This document shows, piece after piece, positions 39,190-47,488 of a DNA stretch of 57,522 nt. Position 1 is the first letter of the stretch. Each line of letters opens with the position of its first letter. The position numbers and the translations under genes were made by a program. The notes beneath the pieces were generated by a model, which did not search any database, had not been told where the DNA came from, and saw only the letters and a program-made list of their open reading frames with translations. Origin of the DNA: an uncultured Treponema sp. (GTDB lineage: Bacteria; Spirochaetota; Spirochaetia; Treponematales; Treponemataceae). Where the stretch lies: positions 1 to 57,522 of the forward strand of contig CALGGS010000246.1 of assembly GCA_937915735.1 (NCBI GenBank). Reading direction: 5' to 3'.

Positions 39190-40692
39190 TTACTTAAAAA
39201 CTGCGCCAAAATCGTAACACAATTCCTGTGCGGCGTTCCATGCAGATTTTATTGCCATTGGAAGGCCGCCTGGCATTATCATTCTTTGGCCTGCAAAATA
39301 CAATCCGCCTACAGTTTTTGCTTTTGAAGGAAATGATGTTGTCATCATTCCGGCCTTCATAAGGTTCATATAGCCGCCTTCAAAGGTCTTGCAGAAACGC
39401 TCGTTTGTCAAAGATGTCGCTAAATCCGTTACTTCGATGTTTCCCTTAAATTCAGGAATTTTTTCTTCAAGAATCGCAGTCAAATCTTCGATGGCCTTTT
39501 GTTTCTTTTCTTTGTAAGTTCCGTCTTCCTTTGCTTTTTTCCAGTAATCATAAAATTCACCGAGCAAAAGACAAGAGACGGTCGAGCAGCCTTGGGGAGC
39601 GTGATGCTCGTAAAGCGCGTAATTGTTTACTGGGAGAACATAAAATTCTTTTCCGCCAGCGATAAAAGGTTTTTCAAGAGGAATGAGCATAGAACGGGGA
39701 TATTTTGAAAGGTCTGCCCTGATTCCAAATCCAAAGAACATATCCTGCTCAGAAATCGAAAGTTTTTTCATCTTTGGAATCCATTTTTCTTCAAGGGGAT
39801 TTTCCTTGTCAAAAAGGTCTTCAATTGCCTTGCGGGCATCCTGAGTGACGATTACGGCATCTGCTCCGAAAAAAGTTCCGTTTGCCATAAGGCCGGTAAC
39901 GCGTTTTTTTCCGTTTTTGTCTTTTTCGATACAAACTTTTTCGACATTCTTGTGATATTCGATTTTTCCGCCAAGACTCGTGAATGTGTCTGCCATATTT
40001 TTTGCCATTCTAGACGAGCCGCCTTCTGGATATCCGCAGTCCCCGCTGGAAAATGAGCCTAGTGTATAGATTAGGGAAAGAGCGTTGTAATCTTGATTTA
40101 TCATTCCCCCGATTAAATTTCTGACATCTTTATTCTTAAATTGAGAGATATAGTCACGGCCCGAAGTTTTTTTAAGGTAGAGGACACGAAGCGCTGCCGT
40201 CCACATTTTTAAAACTTCGCTAATTTTTGGGAATTTTGGATTCTTGCACTTTAAGCCGCTTTTGTCCTTTATAAGAAGATGGACATTTTTGTAATAGGAA
40301 ATGTCCTTGCAGAGCCTGTTTATCATTTTTTTGTCTTCCGGAGCGTGGTTCAAAAGCTCTTCCCGAAGTTTTTTTGTGTCGCGGTAAAGGCAAAGTTTTT
40401 TCCCGCCATCAATCATAAGAGTGTAGATTGGGTCTTTATAAAAAACAGGATTATTTTCTTGTAATGCACCGACTTCCTTCCAAATCTGATAAAGAGGGAT
40501 TTTTTCATTTGAGCCTGTAAGCCAGTGAAGTCCGCCTTCAAAATAGTAGCCCTTACGGCTCCAGCTAGCCGAAAGACCTCCCGGAACTGCGTGGTGCTCC
40601 AAAATCGTAACATCAAAACCAGAACGAGCGGCATAAACTCCGCTTCCAAGCCCTGCAATTCCCGCGCCAACAATCAAAACCTTTTTTTTCAT
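39190..40692 (-). CDS. Carotenoid-desaturase/retinol-saturase-like FAD oxidoreductase
   Basis: 500 residues. The FAD-binding Rossmann motif is VGAGIAGLGSGVYAARSGF (8-26) followed by ILEHHAVPGG; the C terminus has LYFAGQRMIMPGGLPMA, the second FAD contact. Fold and length match the phytoene desaturase / carotenoid isomerase / retinol saturase group, which adds or removes hydrogens in conjugated polyenes. It is the last gene of the minus-strand run that begins with the acyl carrier protein, 69 bases after the flavodoxin-like gene. In this context it could modify a polyene made by the ketosynthase complex; this is inference. Confidence 0.75.
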   Translation of the reverse strand: MKKKVLIVGAGIAGLGSGVYAARSGFDVTILEHHAVPGGLSASWSRKGYYFEGGLHWLTGSNEKIPLYQIWKEVGALQENNPVFYKDPIYTLMIDGGKKLCLYRDTKKLREELLNHAPEDKKMINRLCKDISYYKNVHLLIKDKSGLKCKNPKFPKISEVLKMWTAALRVLYLKKTSGRDYISQFKNKDVRNLIGGMINQDYNALSLIYTLGSFSSGDCGYPEGGSSRMAKNMADTFTSLGGKIEYHKNVEKVCIEKDKNGKKRVTGLMANGTFFGADAVIVTQDARKAIEDLFDKENPLEEKWIPKMKKLSISEQDMFFGFGIRADLSKYPRSMLIPLEKPFIAGGKEFYVLPVNNYALYEHHAPQGCSTVSCLLLGEFYDYWKKAKEDGTYKEKKQKAIEDLTAILEEKIPEFKGNIEVTDLATSLTNERFCKTFEGGYMNLMKAGMMTTSFPSKAKTVGGLYFAGQRMIMPGGLPMAIKSAWNAAQELCYDFGAVFK

Positions 40693-40761
40693 ATTAATAA
40701 CCTGTTAAAATCATAGCATATACAGAAGATTTTTAGAAGTATGGTGTTTTTATGCAAGAGG

Positions 40762-41499
40762 CTATTTTTTTAGGCTTTCTTTGTATGCCCCGTCCTCGAT
40801 TTCCCAGAAACTGTCGACCAGCTGCTTGTAAACGGCATCCGAATAGTATGGCTTTATGACATTTTGCTTTGTTTCTTCTGACAAAAAGCCCTTTTCTGCG
40901 AATTCTTTTCCAGCCGCCTCGTATTTTGTAAGGAATTTTACGAAACGAGGCCTGATTTTCATTGCGACAGCAGTTCTGATTTGTGGGGCAAAAATTGTAG
41001 TGTATTCGCCTTTCCCGAAAATACAGTCAAATTGCATTTCGATTGGCTCAAAAACCCGCCAGTCGCTCCAGGCACAGCCGGGAATTACGATGATTTTTTT
41101 CTTGCTGATGTCAAAGCTAAAGCCATGCATTGGACCTTTTTCCGGAACCGGAAGCCCCTCGTATCTGTGAAGAAGGCTTAAGAGCCGGTCAAAAAGAACC
41201 TTCAGCTCGCCAGGGATACCAAAAATAAAAATCGGGAAGCTTAAGATTATGATTTGTGATTCTAAGATTTTGTCCTTGACCATCTGAACATCGTCGCCGG
41301 AAATGACACATTTTCCGTTTGTGCGCCCCCAGCAGGAAAGACAGCCTTTGCACGGCTTTACATTTAAACTTGAGACATTGATTATTTCGCTTTTATATTC
41401 ACCTGTGCTTTCAAGTCCTTTTAAAAAATTATTCGTCACGAGCATTGTCGTGCTGCCGTCTTTTTTAGGACTTCCGTTTAAAACTAGTACCTTTTTCAT
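40762..41499 (-). CDS. Flavodoxin-fold NADPH/FMN reductase with cysteine cluster
   Basis: 245 residues. VLVLNGSPKKDGSTTMLV is the FMN-phosphate loop of the NADPH-dependent FMN reductase/iron-sulfur flavoprotein family. KPCKGCLSCWGRTNGKC places four cysteines (about 48-63) in the spacing used for a 4Fe-4S cluster or redox disulfides. The C-terminal part (after 150) is less conserved. It lies 34 bases after fabZ and would supply electrons, perhaps to the FAD desaturase-like enzyme downstream. Confidence 0.78.
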   Translation of the reverse strand: MKKVLVLNGSPKKDGSTTMLVTNNFLKGLESTGEYKSEIINVSSLNVKPCKGCLSCWGRTNGKCVISGDDVQMVKDKILESQIIILSFPIFIFGIPGELKVLFDRLLSLLHRYEGLPVPEKGPMHGFSFDISKKKIIVIPGCAWSDWRVFEPIEMQFDCIFGKGEYTTIFAPQIRTAVAMKIRPRFVKFLTKYEAAGKEFAEKGFLSEETKQNVIKPYYSDAVYKQLVDSFWEIEDGAYKESLKK

Positions 41500-41533
41500 G
41501 TTTTGCGGTCATTATCGGGCTAAGTTGATAATA

Positions 41534-42016
41534 TTATTTTCCTAGCGAGTCTTTTGGAATCGTTGTGAAGGTCAAAGCTCCTTTTGAAGAGACTTTTCCG
41601 TCTATTTTTACAACGCAGTCAAAGCCTACGAGGACTCCGCCGCCCTTTGTTTTTGTTACGGTGATTTCGAGCCTGTCCCCGGGAATTGCCGGCTTGATGA
41701 ACTTAAAGCCGTCGATTTTTAGAAGAACATAAAGCTTGTCGTCCAAATCCTCTGCCGTTTTTTCGATGACAAGGGAGCAAAGCTGTGCGCAGCTTTCGAC
41801 AACGAGAACGCCAGGCATAATCGGAGTTCCGGGAAAATGCCCCATAAAGTAAGGCTCGTTTACGCTCACATTTTTGATTCCGGTCGCACTGACATTCGGA
41901 ATAAGCTCAGTGACTTTTTCAATCATCTGAAAGGGCGGCCTTTGAGCGATTTTCTCGCTGATTTCAAAAATATTCATTGTTTTTGCTTGTGTCTGCTCTG
42001 TTGCTTCGTCGCTCAT
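41534..42016 (-). CDS. fabZ: FabZ-type 3-hydroxyacyl-ACP dehydratase
   Basis: 160 residues. H60 in FMGHFPGTPIMPGVL and E74 in VVESCAQL are the catalytic pair of hotdog-fold dehydratases. It removes water from 3-hydroxyacyl-ACP to give a trans-2 double bond. Its ATG overlaps the fabG stop by 4 bases. No enoyl reductase gene accompanies the set, so repeated cycles of KS, KR and DH alone would build a conjugated polyene chain. Confidence 0.9.
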   Translation of the reverse strand: MSDEATEQTQAKTMNIFEISEKIAQRPPFQMIEKVTELIPNVSATGIKNVSVNEPYFMGHFPGTPIMPGVLVVESCAQLCSLVIEKTAEDLDDKLYVLLKIDGFKFIKPAIPGDRLEITVTKTKGGGVLVGFDCVVKIDGKVSSKGALTFTTIPKDSLGK

Positions 42017-42744
42017 AAAGAAAGGCCTCCGTCAAGAACGATTGTCTGACCTGTTACATAAGAGAAAGAGTCAGAAGCCAGCGCTGAAACAACATTCGCT
42101 ACATCCTCTGCCGTTCCGAATCTTCCCTGTGGAATTGCCTTTATGTATTCGTCCTTTTTTTCCTGAGGAATTGCGTCAATCATTTCGGTTGCGATAAAGC
42201 CAGGACAAACCGCGTTCACACGGATTCCCTGTGGACCAAGTTCTTTTGCAAGAGTCTGCGTCATTGAATTTACGGCACCCTTTGTAGCTGAGTAAACGCT
42301 CTGACCAGGAAGGGCAAATTTTGAGCTTACGGAAGACATATTGATAATAACGCCAGACTTCTGTTTGAACATTTTGAGGGCTACGCTCTGAGCGCAATAA
42401 AAATATCCCTTTACATTTAAATCAAAGCACTTATCAAGAGTGTCTTTCTGGAGCATAAGCAAAAACTCGTCCCGAACAATTCCCGCATTATTTACAAGAA
42501 CATCGATTCTGCCGTAAGCCTTGTAAACATCGCGAACCATAGCCTTTACCTGTGTAAGGTCTGAGACATCTGCCTTGAAAAGCATTCCGTCTCCGCCAGC
42601 GGCTTTTATTTCGTCGAGAGTCTTTTGTGCCGCTTCATCAGAGCTGGAATAATTGATTACGACCGTGTAGCCGTCTTTTGCAAGGCGAACTGCACAAGCC
42701 TTTCCGATTCCTTTTGAAGCACCAGTAATTATTGCAACCTTCAT
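42013..42744 (-). CDS. fabG: 3-oxoacyl-ACP reductase (FabG)
   Basis: 243 residues, short-chain dehydrogenase. Nucleotide motif TGASKGIG (8-15), NNAG, and the catalytic Ser-Tyr-Lys at S138, Y151 and K155 (MSSVSS, YSATK). GGLSL at the C terminus. It reduces the 3-keto group after each condensation. It starts 16 bases after the ketosynthase fusion with a GGGGGA Shine-Dalgarno and overlaps fabZ. Position in this cluster suggests it serves the ketosynthase fusion rather than primary fatty-acid synthesis, though it could do both. Confidence 0.92.
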   Translation of the reverse strand: MKVAIITGASKGIGKACAVRLAKDGYTVVINYSSSDEAAQKTLDEIKAAGGDGMLFKADVSDLTQVKAMVRDVYKAYGRIDVLVNNAGIVRDEFLLMLQKDTLDKCFDLNVKGYFYCAQSVALKMFKQKSGVIINMSSVSSKFALPGQSVYSATKGAVNSMTQTLAKELGPQGIRVNAVCPGFIATEMIDAIPQEKKDEYIKAIPQGRFGTAEDVANVVSALASDSFSYVTGQTIVLDGGLSL

Positions 42745-42760
42745 TTTTCCCCCAAATTGT

Positions 42761-45160
42761 CTACTTTCCGATTACGACTGCACTGTATGAGCCACCTGTT
42801 GCGAACGAAGTAATAAGGATTTTTTTCCAGTTTTTCGCTTCAACTGATTTTTTTTCGGCTTTTCCGTCTTTTGAGATAAAATATGCGTCGTCTTTTTCGA
42901 TTTCACCGCTCAGCATAAGAGCTGCGTGTGCCACTGCAAGGGTTGCGCTTCCCGCTCTGCCTTCTCCGGCTCGCTCTTTTACCTGAACAACAGGAATAGA
43001 AGAGATTTTATCTCCAAAAATCCTGATGTAAGCGTCTTTTTCGAGATTGTCGACTGCTTTCATTCCATTTGCAAATCCGAATACGGCGTCAATTTCGTCA
43101 AGAGAGACATTCGCATCTTTGAGCGCGGCATTAATTGCGCTGTCCAGGGCTTTTCCCGAGCCTGTCAACTTTCCGAATTTGACATTTTTTCGGCCGGTTC
43201 CGTATCCCAAAACATAGCCATAGATTTTAGAGTCGCGTTCTTTTGCGTATTCTTCTGTTTCGAGAAGAAGTGAAACTGAGCCGTCTCCAAGAACGAAACC
43301 GTCTGAATCTGAATATGGAGAGACTACATTTTTTGCAGTGAAGCCAAGTTTTTCGTAGAATTCTGAAAGAATCGGGATGTTCTCGTCAGTTCCTGTTGCA
43401 AGCATTGCTCTTTCCTGATTGTCGTGCATGACATTCATTGCGTAGCCGATGCTTCCGAGACCTGACTGCGGGCCGCTCGTTATCGTAACTCCATAGCCCT
43501 TAATTCCAGAGCAGATAGAAAGATAGCCGCCTGCGGCATTGTAAACTGTGTGAGGGAATTTGAATGCGCTTCCCTTTGAATTTCCCGCTTCGGCAATAAG
43601 CTCACCGAAGTCACAGCTAGAGCCAAGTCCGCCCTCGCTTGTTCCTACGATAATACCGATTTCCTTTGCATTTTCTTCAGTTACGGTGAAATTTCCGTCC
43701 TTTAATGCTCTCATTCCCGAAACTGTCTGAAGTTGCCCAAGATTGTCGAGCTTTCGGTAGAAAGCCATTTTGATTCCAAGCTCATTGTAATCTTCTTCTG
43801 TGATTGTTGAGTGAACCGAAACTTCCTGTGGTTTGAATGAGTTTTTAACAGATTCAATATATTTTTCTTTACTGTTTCCGAGAATGCTTACGATTCCGAT
43901 ACCAGTAAGTGCTATTTTCTTGTCTTTTGCTTCCTGACTTCTTACATCGCCAGGCTTTTTAGAGAATATGATGCTTGCGTTTGTACCTCCAAAGGCAAAA
44001 TTGTTGCTCATAACGCAAGTCAGTTCTTTAGATTTAGGCTTGTTCTGAACGAAGTCAAGATTTCCGGCCTTTTCTTTGAGCTTTTCTGAGTCCTCGGCAG
44101 TGTAGTTAAGTGTCGGAAGGACTGTGTTTGTCGTAAGTGCCTTTACGCTGAATACTGCTTCGATTGCGCCAGCCGCCCCAAGACAGTGACCTGTCATTAC
44201 TTTTGTAGAGCTTGCGCTGATAGTTGGGTTTTCTTCGTCAAAAACGGCATGAAGCGAAAGAATTTCTGCGTTGTCGTTTTTTGCCGTTCCTGTTCCGTGG
44301 CCGTTTACATATCCGATGTCAGATTTTGAGACACCTGAGTTTTTGATTGCGCGGTTGATTGCTTCGATTTGGCAAAGACCGTCCTGTCGTGGAGCGGTAA
44401 TGTGATGCGCATCGCTCGTTACGCTAGAGCCCAAAACCTCACAATATTGTTTTGCGCCTCGTTTTTTTGCGTGCTCGTAAGACTCTACGATTACAATTCC
44501 TGCTCCCTCACCAAGGGTAATACCTGTACAATGATTGAAGGGAGAGCAACCGTTTTCGTCAAGCGCATGAAGTGAAAGGAAGCCTGCATACGGAATAGAA
44601 GCAAATGAATCTGCTCCGCCGGCGATTACGACATCGGCTTTTCCGGCACGGATTAAGTCACAGGCATAAGAGACGGAAATTGTTCCGGCCGCACAGGCAT
44701 TCGCAACATTCGTGACGATTCCTCCTGCATGGCAAGTTTCTGCAACCTGAGAGGCAATCGCTGCGATTGGCATTTTTAAGATGTCGTCGGCTTTTCGTCC
44801 GTCAGTCGGATAGTTTCCTACGCTGATTGCTCCACCAACGCAGCTTCCGATGATGACACTGACCATTGGATTGTCATCAAAGTCAGAAAAACCTGCATCA
44901 GCCAATGCTTCCTTTGTTGCCTTAATGCAGAGCTTTGAGGCCCTGTCCATTTCAGAAGAATTTTCGATTTCACTGTCCAAAGTGTCGCAGTTTACTTCGG
45001 CGGCAAGATCGGCATAGCAATTTGTCGTGTCAACGGAAGTGGTTTTGTGAATTCCTGATACAGAATTCAAGGCATTCTTCCAAGTTTCTTCAACATTATT
45101 TCCGATTGCGCAGATGACTCCAAGACCTGTCACCACACAGCGTTTGTTTTCAGGTGTCAT
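42761..45160 (-). CDS. Ketosynthase fused to inactive ketosynthase (KS-chain length factor fusion)
   Basis: 799 residues made of two FabF-like domains. Domain 1 (about 5-400) is intact: C156 in NACAAGT, H288 in NGHGTGT and H325 in MTGHCLGAAG. Domain 2 (about 412-799) keeps the fold (TGIGIVSILGN, GTSEGGLGSS, SPYSDSDGFVLGDGS) but has lost all three catalytic residues: Q565 in SGPQSGLGS replaces the cysteine, and the two histidine motifs read FANGMKAVD and GEGRAGSAT. Glutamine in the cysteine position is the hallmark of chain length factors (KS-beta) in type II polyketide synthases. KS-alpha and KS-beta are normally separate proteins. The ACP gene lies 42 bases upstream. Confidence 0.88.
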   Translation of the reverse strand: MTPENKRCVVTGLGVICAIGNNVEETWKNALNSVSGIHKTTSVDTTNCYADLAAEVNCDTLDSEIENSSEMDRASKLCIKATKEALADAGFSDFDDNPMVSVIIGSCVGGAISVGNYPTDGRKADDILKMPIAAIASQVAETCHAGGIVTNVANACAAGTISVSYACDLIRAGKADVVIAGGADSFASIPYAGFLSLHALDENGCSPFNHCTGITLGEGAGIVIVESYEHAKKRGAKQYCEVLGSSVTSDAHHITAPRQDGLCQIEAINRAIKNSGVSKSDIGYVNGHGTGTAKNDNAEILSLHAVFDEENPTISASSTKVMTGHCLGAAGAIEAVFSVKALTTNTVLPTLNYTAEDSEKLKEKAGNLDFVQNKPKSKELTCVMSNNFAFGGTNASIIFSKKPGDVRSQEAKDKKIALTGIGIVSILGNSKEKYIESVKNSFKPQEVSVHSTITEEDYNELGIKMAFYRKLDNLGQLQTVSGMRALKDGNFTVTEENAKEIGIIVGTSEGGLGSSCDFGELIAEAGNSKGSAFKFPHTVYNAAGGYLSICSGIKGYGVTITSGPQSGLGSIGYAMNVMHDNQERAMLATGTDENIPILSEFYEKLGFTAKNVVSPYSDSDGFVLGDGSVSLLLETEEYAKERDSKIYGYVLGYGTGRKNVKFGKLTGSGKALDSAINAALKDANVSLDEIDAVFGFANGMKAVDNLEKDAYIRIFGDKISSIPVVQVKERAGEGRAGSATLAVAHAALMLSGEIEKDDAYFISKDGKAEKKSVEAKNWKKILITSFATGGSYSAVVIGK

Positions 45161-45202
45161 ATTAATTCCCGTCAGTTTGATTTTTTTTGTTTTCGTTAAA
45201 AC

Positions 45203-45445
45203 TTAAGCGTTTGCAATGATGAAAGATGAAATTGCTTCGATTGTGAGGAAGTTGTCGCGGGCAGCGCCTGCCATTGAAACTCCGAATTCATCATCAACGA
45301 AAGAAATGATTTCAAGGGAATCAACAGAATCGAGACCGATTTCCTCTCCGAAAAGCTCAGTGTCGTCATTGAGCATTGAAGAGTCGACTCCGAGATTTGA
45401 TTCGAAGAATCCTTTGAGTTTTGTTTTAACTTCGTCTTTGTTCAT
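45203..45445 (-). CDS. acpP: Acyl carrier protein
   Basis: 80 residues, acidic four-helix carrier. The phosphopantetheine-attachment serine is S40 in GLDSVDSLE. ESNLGVDSS and LFGEEIG show the usual helix I-II linker, with an insertion compared with housekeeping AcpP. It is the first gene of the minus-strand cluster (SD GAGGA) and probably the dedicated carrier of the ketosynthase fusion. A second, housekeeping ACP would be expected elsewhere. Confidence 0.88.
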   Translation of the reverse strand: MNKDEVKTKLKGFFESNLGVDSSMLNDDTELFGEEIGLDSVDSLEIISFVDDEFGVSMAGAARDNFLTIEAISSFIIANA

Positions 45446-45563
45446 ACTAGTCCTCGCTATATAGATATATCAAATAAGTATAACGAAAAAGAAATAAAAA
45501 ATCTATAGATTTTGTAATAATGTGCTAGTTACGATGAGCAAATCGTAGTATAATCGAAAAAAT

Positions 45564-46283
45564 ATGGAAGCAGTACGAATAGCCGAAAGAATTTCTTATA
45601 TTCCTGCCACAGAAAATCCGCTTTCTGCCGATGTTGGCATAATCGAAGGAAATGACGCAGTTTGGTTTTATGATGTCGGCTCTAACGAAAATGTCGCGGA
45701 TTTTATCGAAAATTATAAGTTTGGTCTGAATTCAAAATCAGAACCCAAAAAAAAGATAGCCGTTATTTCCCATTTTCACACTGACCACACCGCAAATCTT
45801 ACGAAAGTCAAATTCGATAAAATCTACATGGGAAAGCAAACCTTAAGATATTTTCAGATTATTCGGGCCTCTCAGGGCTTGCACGAGGGACACGGTGAGG
45901 GCGCCCCAAAACTTACTGGTGATTTAAACTTTCCGTTTGAAGAAGTCTGCCAGATTGTTACGGATAAAATCGAAATTGATGACGGGATTAAACTTACTAT
46001 TTCAGAAATTCCTAGCAGTCACTCAAAGGGCTCCCTTTGCTTTCAGGCGGGGAACTATGCTTTTTTAGGCGACGCGACCTTCTACGGATTCAAGCACAAA
46101 AAAAAGTTCTATAATGTGCAGCTGTTGCAGCAGGAAATCGAGGCATTAAGGCAAATAGACGCTTCTGTTTTTCTCCTAAGCCACAGACGGAATTTTACAA
46201 AACAAAAAAGGGCCGTAATTACGCTTTTAGAGCAGATTTACGAGACAAGAAAGAGCGGGGATACCGAAATCGAGATATTTTAA
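45564..46283 (+). CDS. Metallo-beta-lactamase-fold hydrolase
   Basis: 239 residues. SHFHTDHTANL carries HxHxDH and SHSKGSLCFQ the next metal histidine; FLGDATF gives the bridging aspartate and LLSHRRN the last histidine. It is divergent from the ACP gene across a 118-base gap, so it may share regulation with the ketosynthase cluster, where a thioesterase-like hydrolase would be useful; iterative polyketide systems sometimes use this fold for chain release. That link is conjecture. TATAAT (45549-45554) ends 9 bases before the ATG. Confidence 0.8.
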   Translation: MEAVRIAERISYIPATENPLSADVGIIEGNDAVWFYDVGSNENVADFIENYKFGLNSKSEPKKKIAVISHFHTDHTANLTKVKFDKIYMGKQTLRYFQIIRASQGLHEGHGEGAPKLTGDLNFPFEEVCQIVTDKIEIDDGIKLTISEIPSSHSKGSLCFQAGNYAFLGDATFYGFKHKKKFYNVQLLQQEIEALRQIDASVFLLSHRRNFTKQKRAVITLLEQIYETRKSGDTEIEIF

Positions 46284-46290
46284 AAAGACT

Positions 46291-46319
46291 TTGCTTTTTA
46301 ATAATATATAATGTAGAAT
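46291..46319 (+). promoter_or_regulatory. Promoter of the FIST-chemoreceptor operon
   Basis: TTGCTT (46291-46296) and TAGAAT (46314-46319) are 17 bases apart, leaving a short leader with GAGG (46339-46342) before the ATG at 46348. Confidence 0.55.
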
Positions 46320-46347
46320 TGTAGAAACTAAACATATCGAGGTAAAA

Positions 46348-47487
46348 ATGCTTCAAGAAGTTGTTTCTACAAAAATAGGGGACGCACAGGGCGCCGCTGA
46401 TGATTTGGTCAGGCAGCTGCGTTCAAGTCCTGATTCTTATAATGCCGTAATTTTTATGGCTGCCATTAAATATGATTTTGCAGAACTTTCCCGTGCAATC
46501 AAAGAAAAATTCCCGAATTCAGAAGTTATCGGAGCAAGCACCGCAGGCGAAATTGATTTAAACGGCTTTCAAAACGATTCTGTAGTCCTTACAACGATGA
46601 GCGACAGCCGGACACGTGTAAAGGGTGTCCTTGTTGAAAACGGCAGTAAATATCCTGTCGCAAATAAGACTGACATAGAACGGGCACTGGCAGGGGCTGG
46701 AATATCTTGCGGAGACCCTTCTTCTCACCGTTCAGGCTTTGCAATCGCTTTTATAAATGGTGTTTTTAACGCCGAAGAAACAATCCTTTCAAATTTCTAT
46801 TCTATAATTCAGAATGATAGTTTTCCTCTTGCAGGAGGAACAGCAGGCTTTACCGGCAGCGAGGCAAAAACCTTTGTCAGCTACAACGGAAAGACGACTC
46901 AGGACGGGGCGGCCTTCCTTTTCGTAAAGACCTCATGCAAATTCGACATCCGTCAGGAAGACATTTTCAATCCGACTGGAAAAACAATTTATGTTACGAA
47001 GTCTGACACAATCAACCGCACGATTTACACCCTTAACGGTCAGCGTGCAAAAGCGGTCTATGCTCAGCAGCTGGGAGTGACTGAAAGCGAAGCAGAAGGA
47101 ATGACCTTTGAAAATCCCTTCGGACGCCATATCAACGGGCAGGTTCACATTGCCGCTCTTGCAGGCTTTGCCTCTGACGGCTCATGCTCTCTTTTTGCGC
47201 GTGTAGTTCCAAACTCAACGCTTGAAATGATGCATATCGGAGACCCGGAGGCAAAATGTGACGAGACATGCTCTGGAATAAAAGCTGTAATTCCGAATCC
47301 AAAGTTCACCCTTCTTATGACTTGCATAACCAGAACAATGGCCTTTGACAGAATGAGAATCGCAGACAGTATTATTCGTAAGTACAAGGCGACATTCCCG
47401 ACTTTCTGCGGATTTTCGTGCTATGGAGAGCAAATCGGAAGGGTTCACTGTAATCAGACCTTGGTCAGCGTTGTAATTGGAGACTAA
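46348..47487 (+). CDS. FIST-domain sensory protein
   Basis: 379 residues with FIST N (about 25-215; AVIFMAAIKYDFAEL, VIGASTAGEIDLNG, FPLAGGTAGF) and FIST C (about 220-360; GFASDGSCSLFARVV). FIST domains are thought to bind small ligands such as amino acids and to feed into chemotaxis or two-component signalling. There is no signal peptide or transmembrane segment, so sensing is cytoplasmic. The soluble chemoreceptor gene follows after one base, and the two probably form a receptor pair in which FIST supplies ligand recognition. Confidence 0.88.
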   Translation: MLQEVVSTKIGDAQGAADDLVRQLRSSPDSYNAVIFMAAIKYDFAELSRAIKEKFPNSEVIGASTAGEIDLNGFQNDSVVLTTMSDSRTRVKGVLVENGSKYPVANKTDIERALAGAGISCGDPSSHRSGFAIAFINGVFNAEETILSNFYSIIQNDSFPLAGGTAGFTGSEAKTFVSYNGKTTQDGAAFLFVKTSCKFDIRQEDIFNPTGKTIYVTKSDTINRTIYTLNGQRAKAVYAQQLGVTESEAEGMTFENPFGRHINGQVHIAALAGFASDGSCSLFARVVPNSTLEMMHIGDPEAKCDETCSGIKAVIPNPKFTLLMTCITRTMAFDRMRIADSIIRKYKATFPTFCGFSCYGEQIGRVHCNQTLVSVVIGD

Positions 47488-47488
47488 T

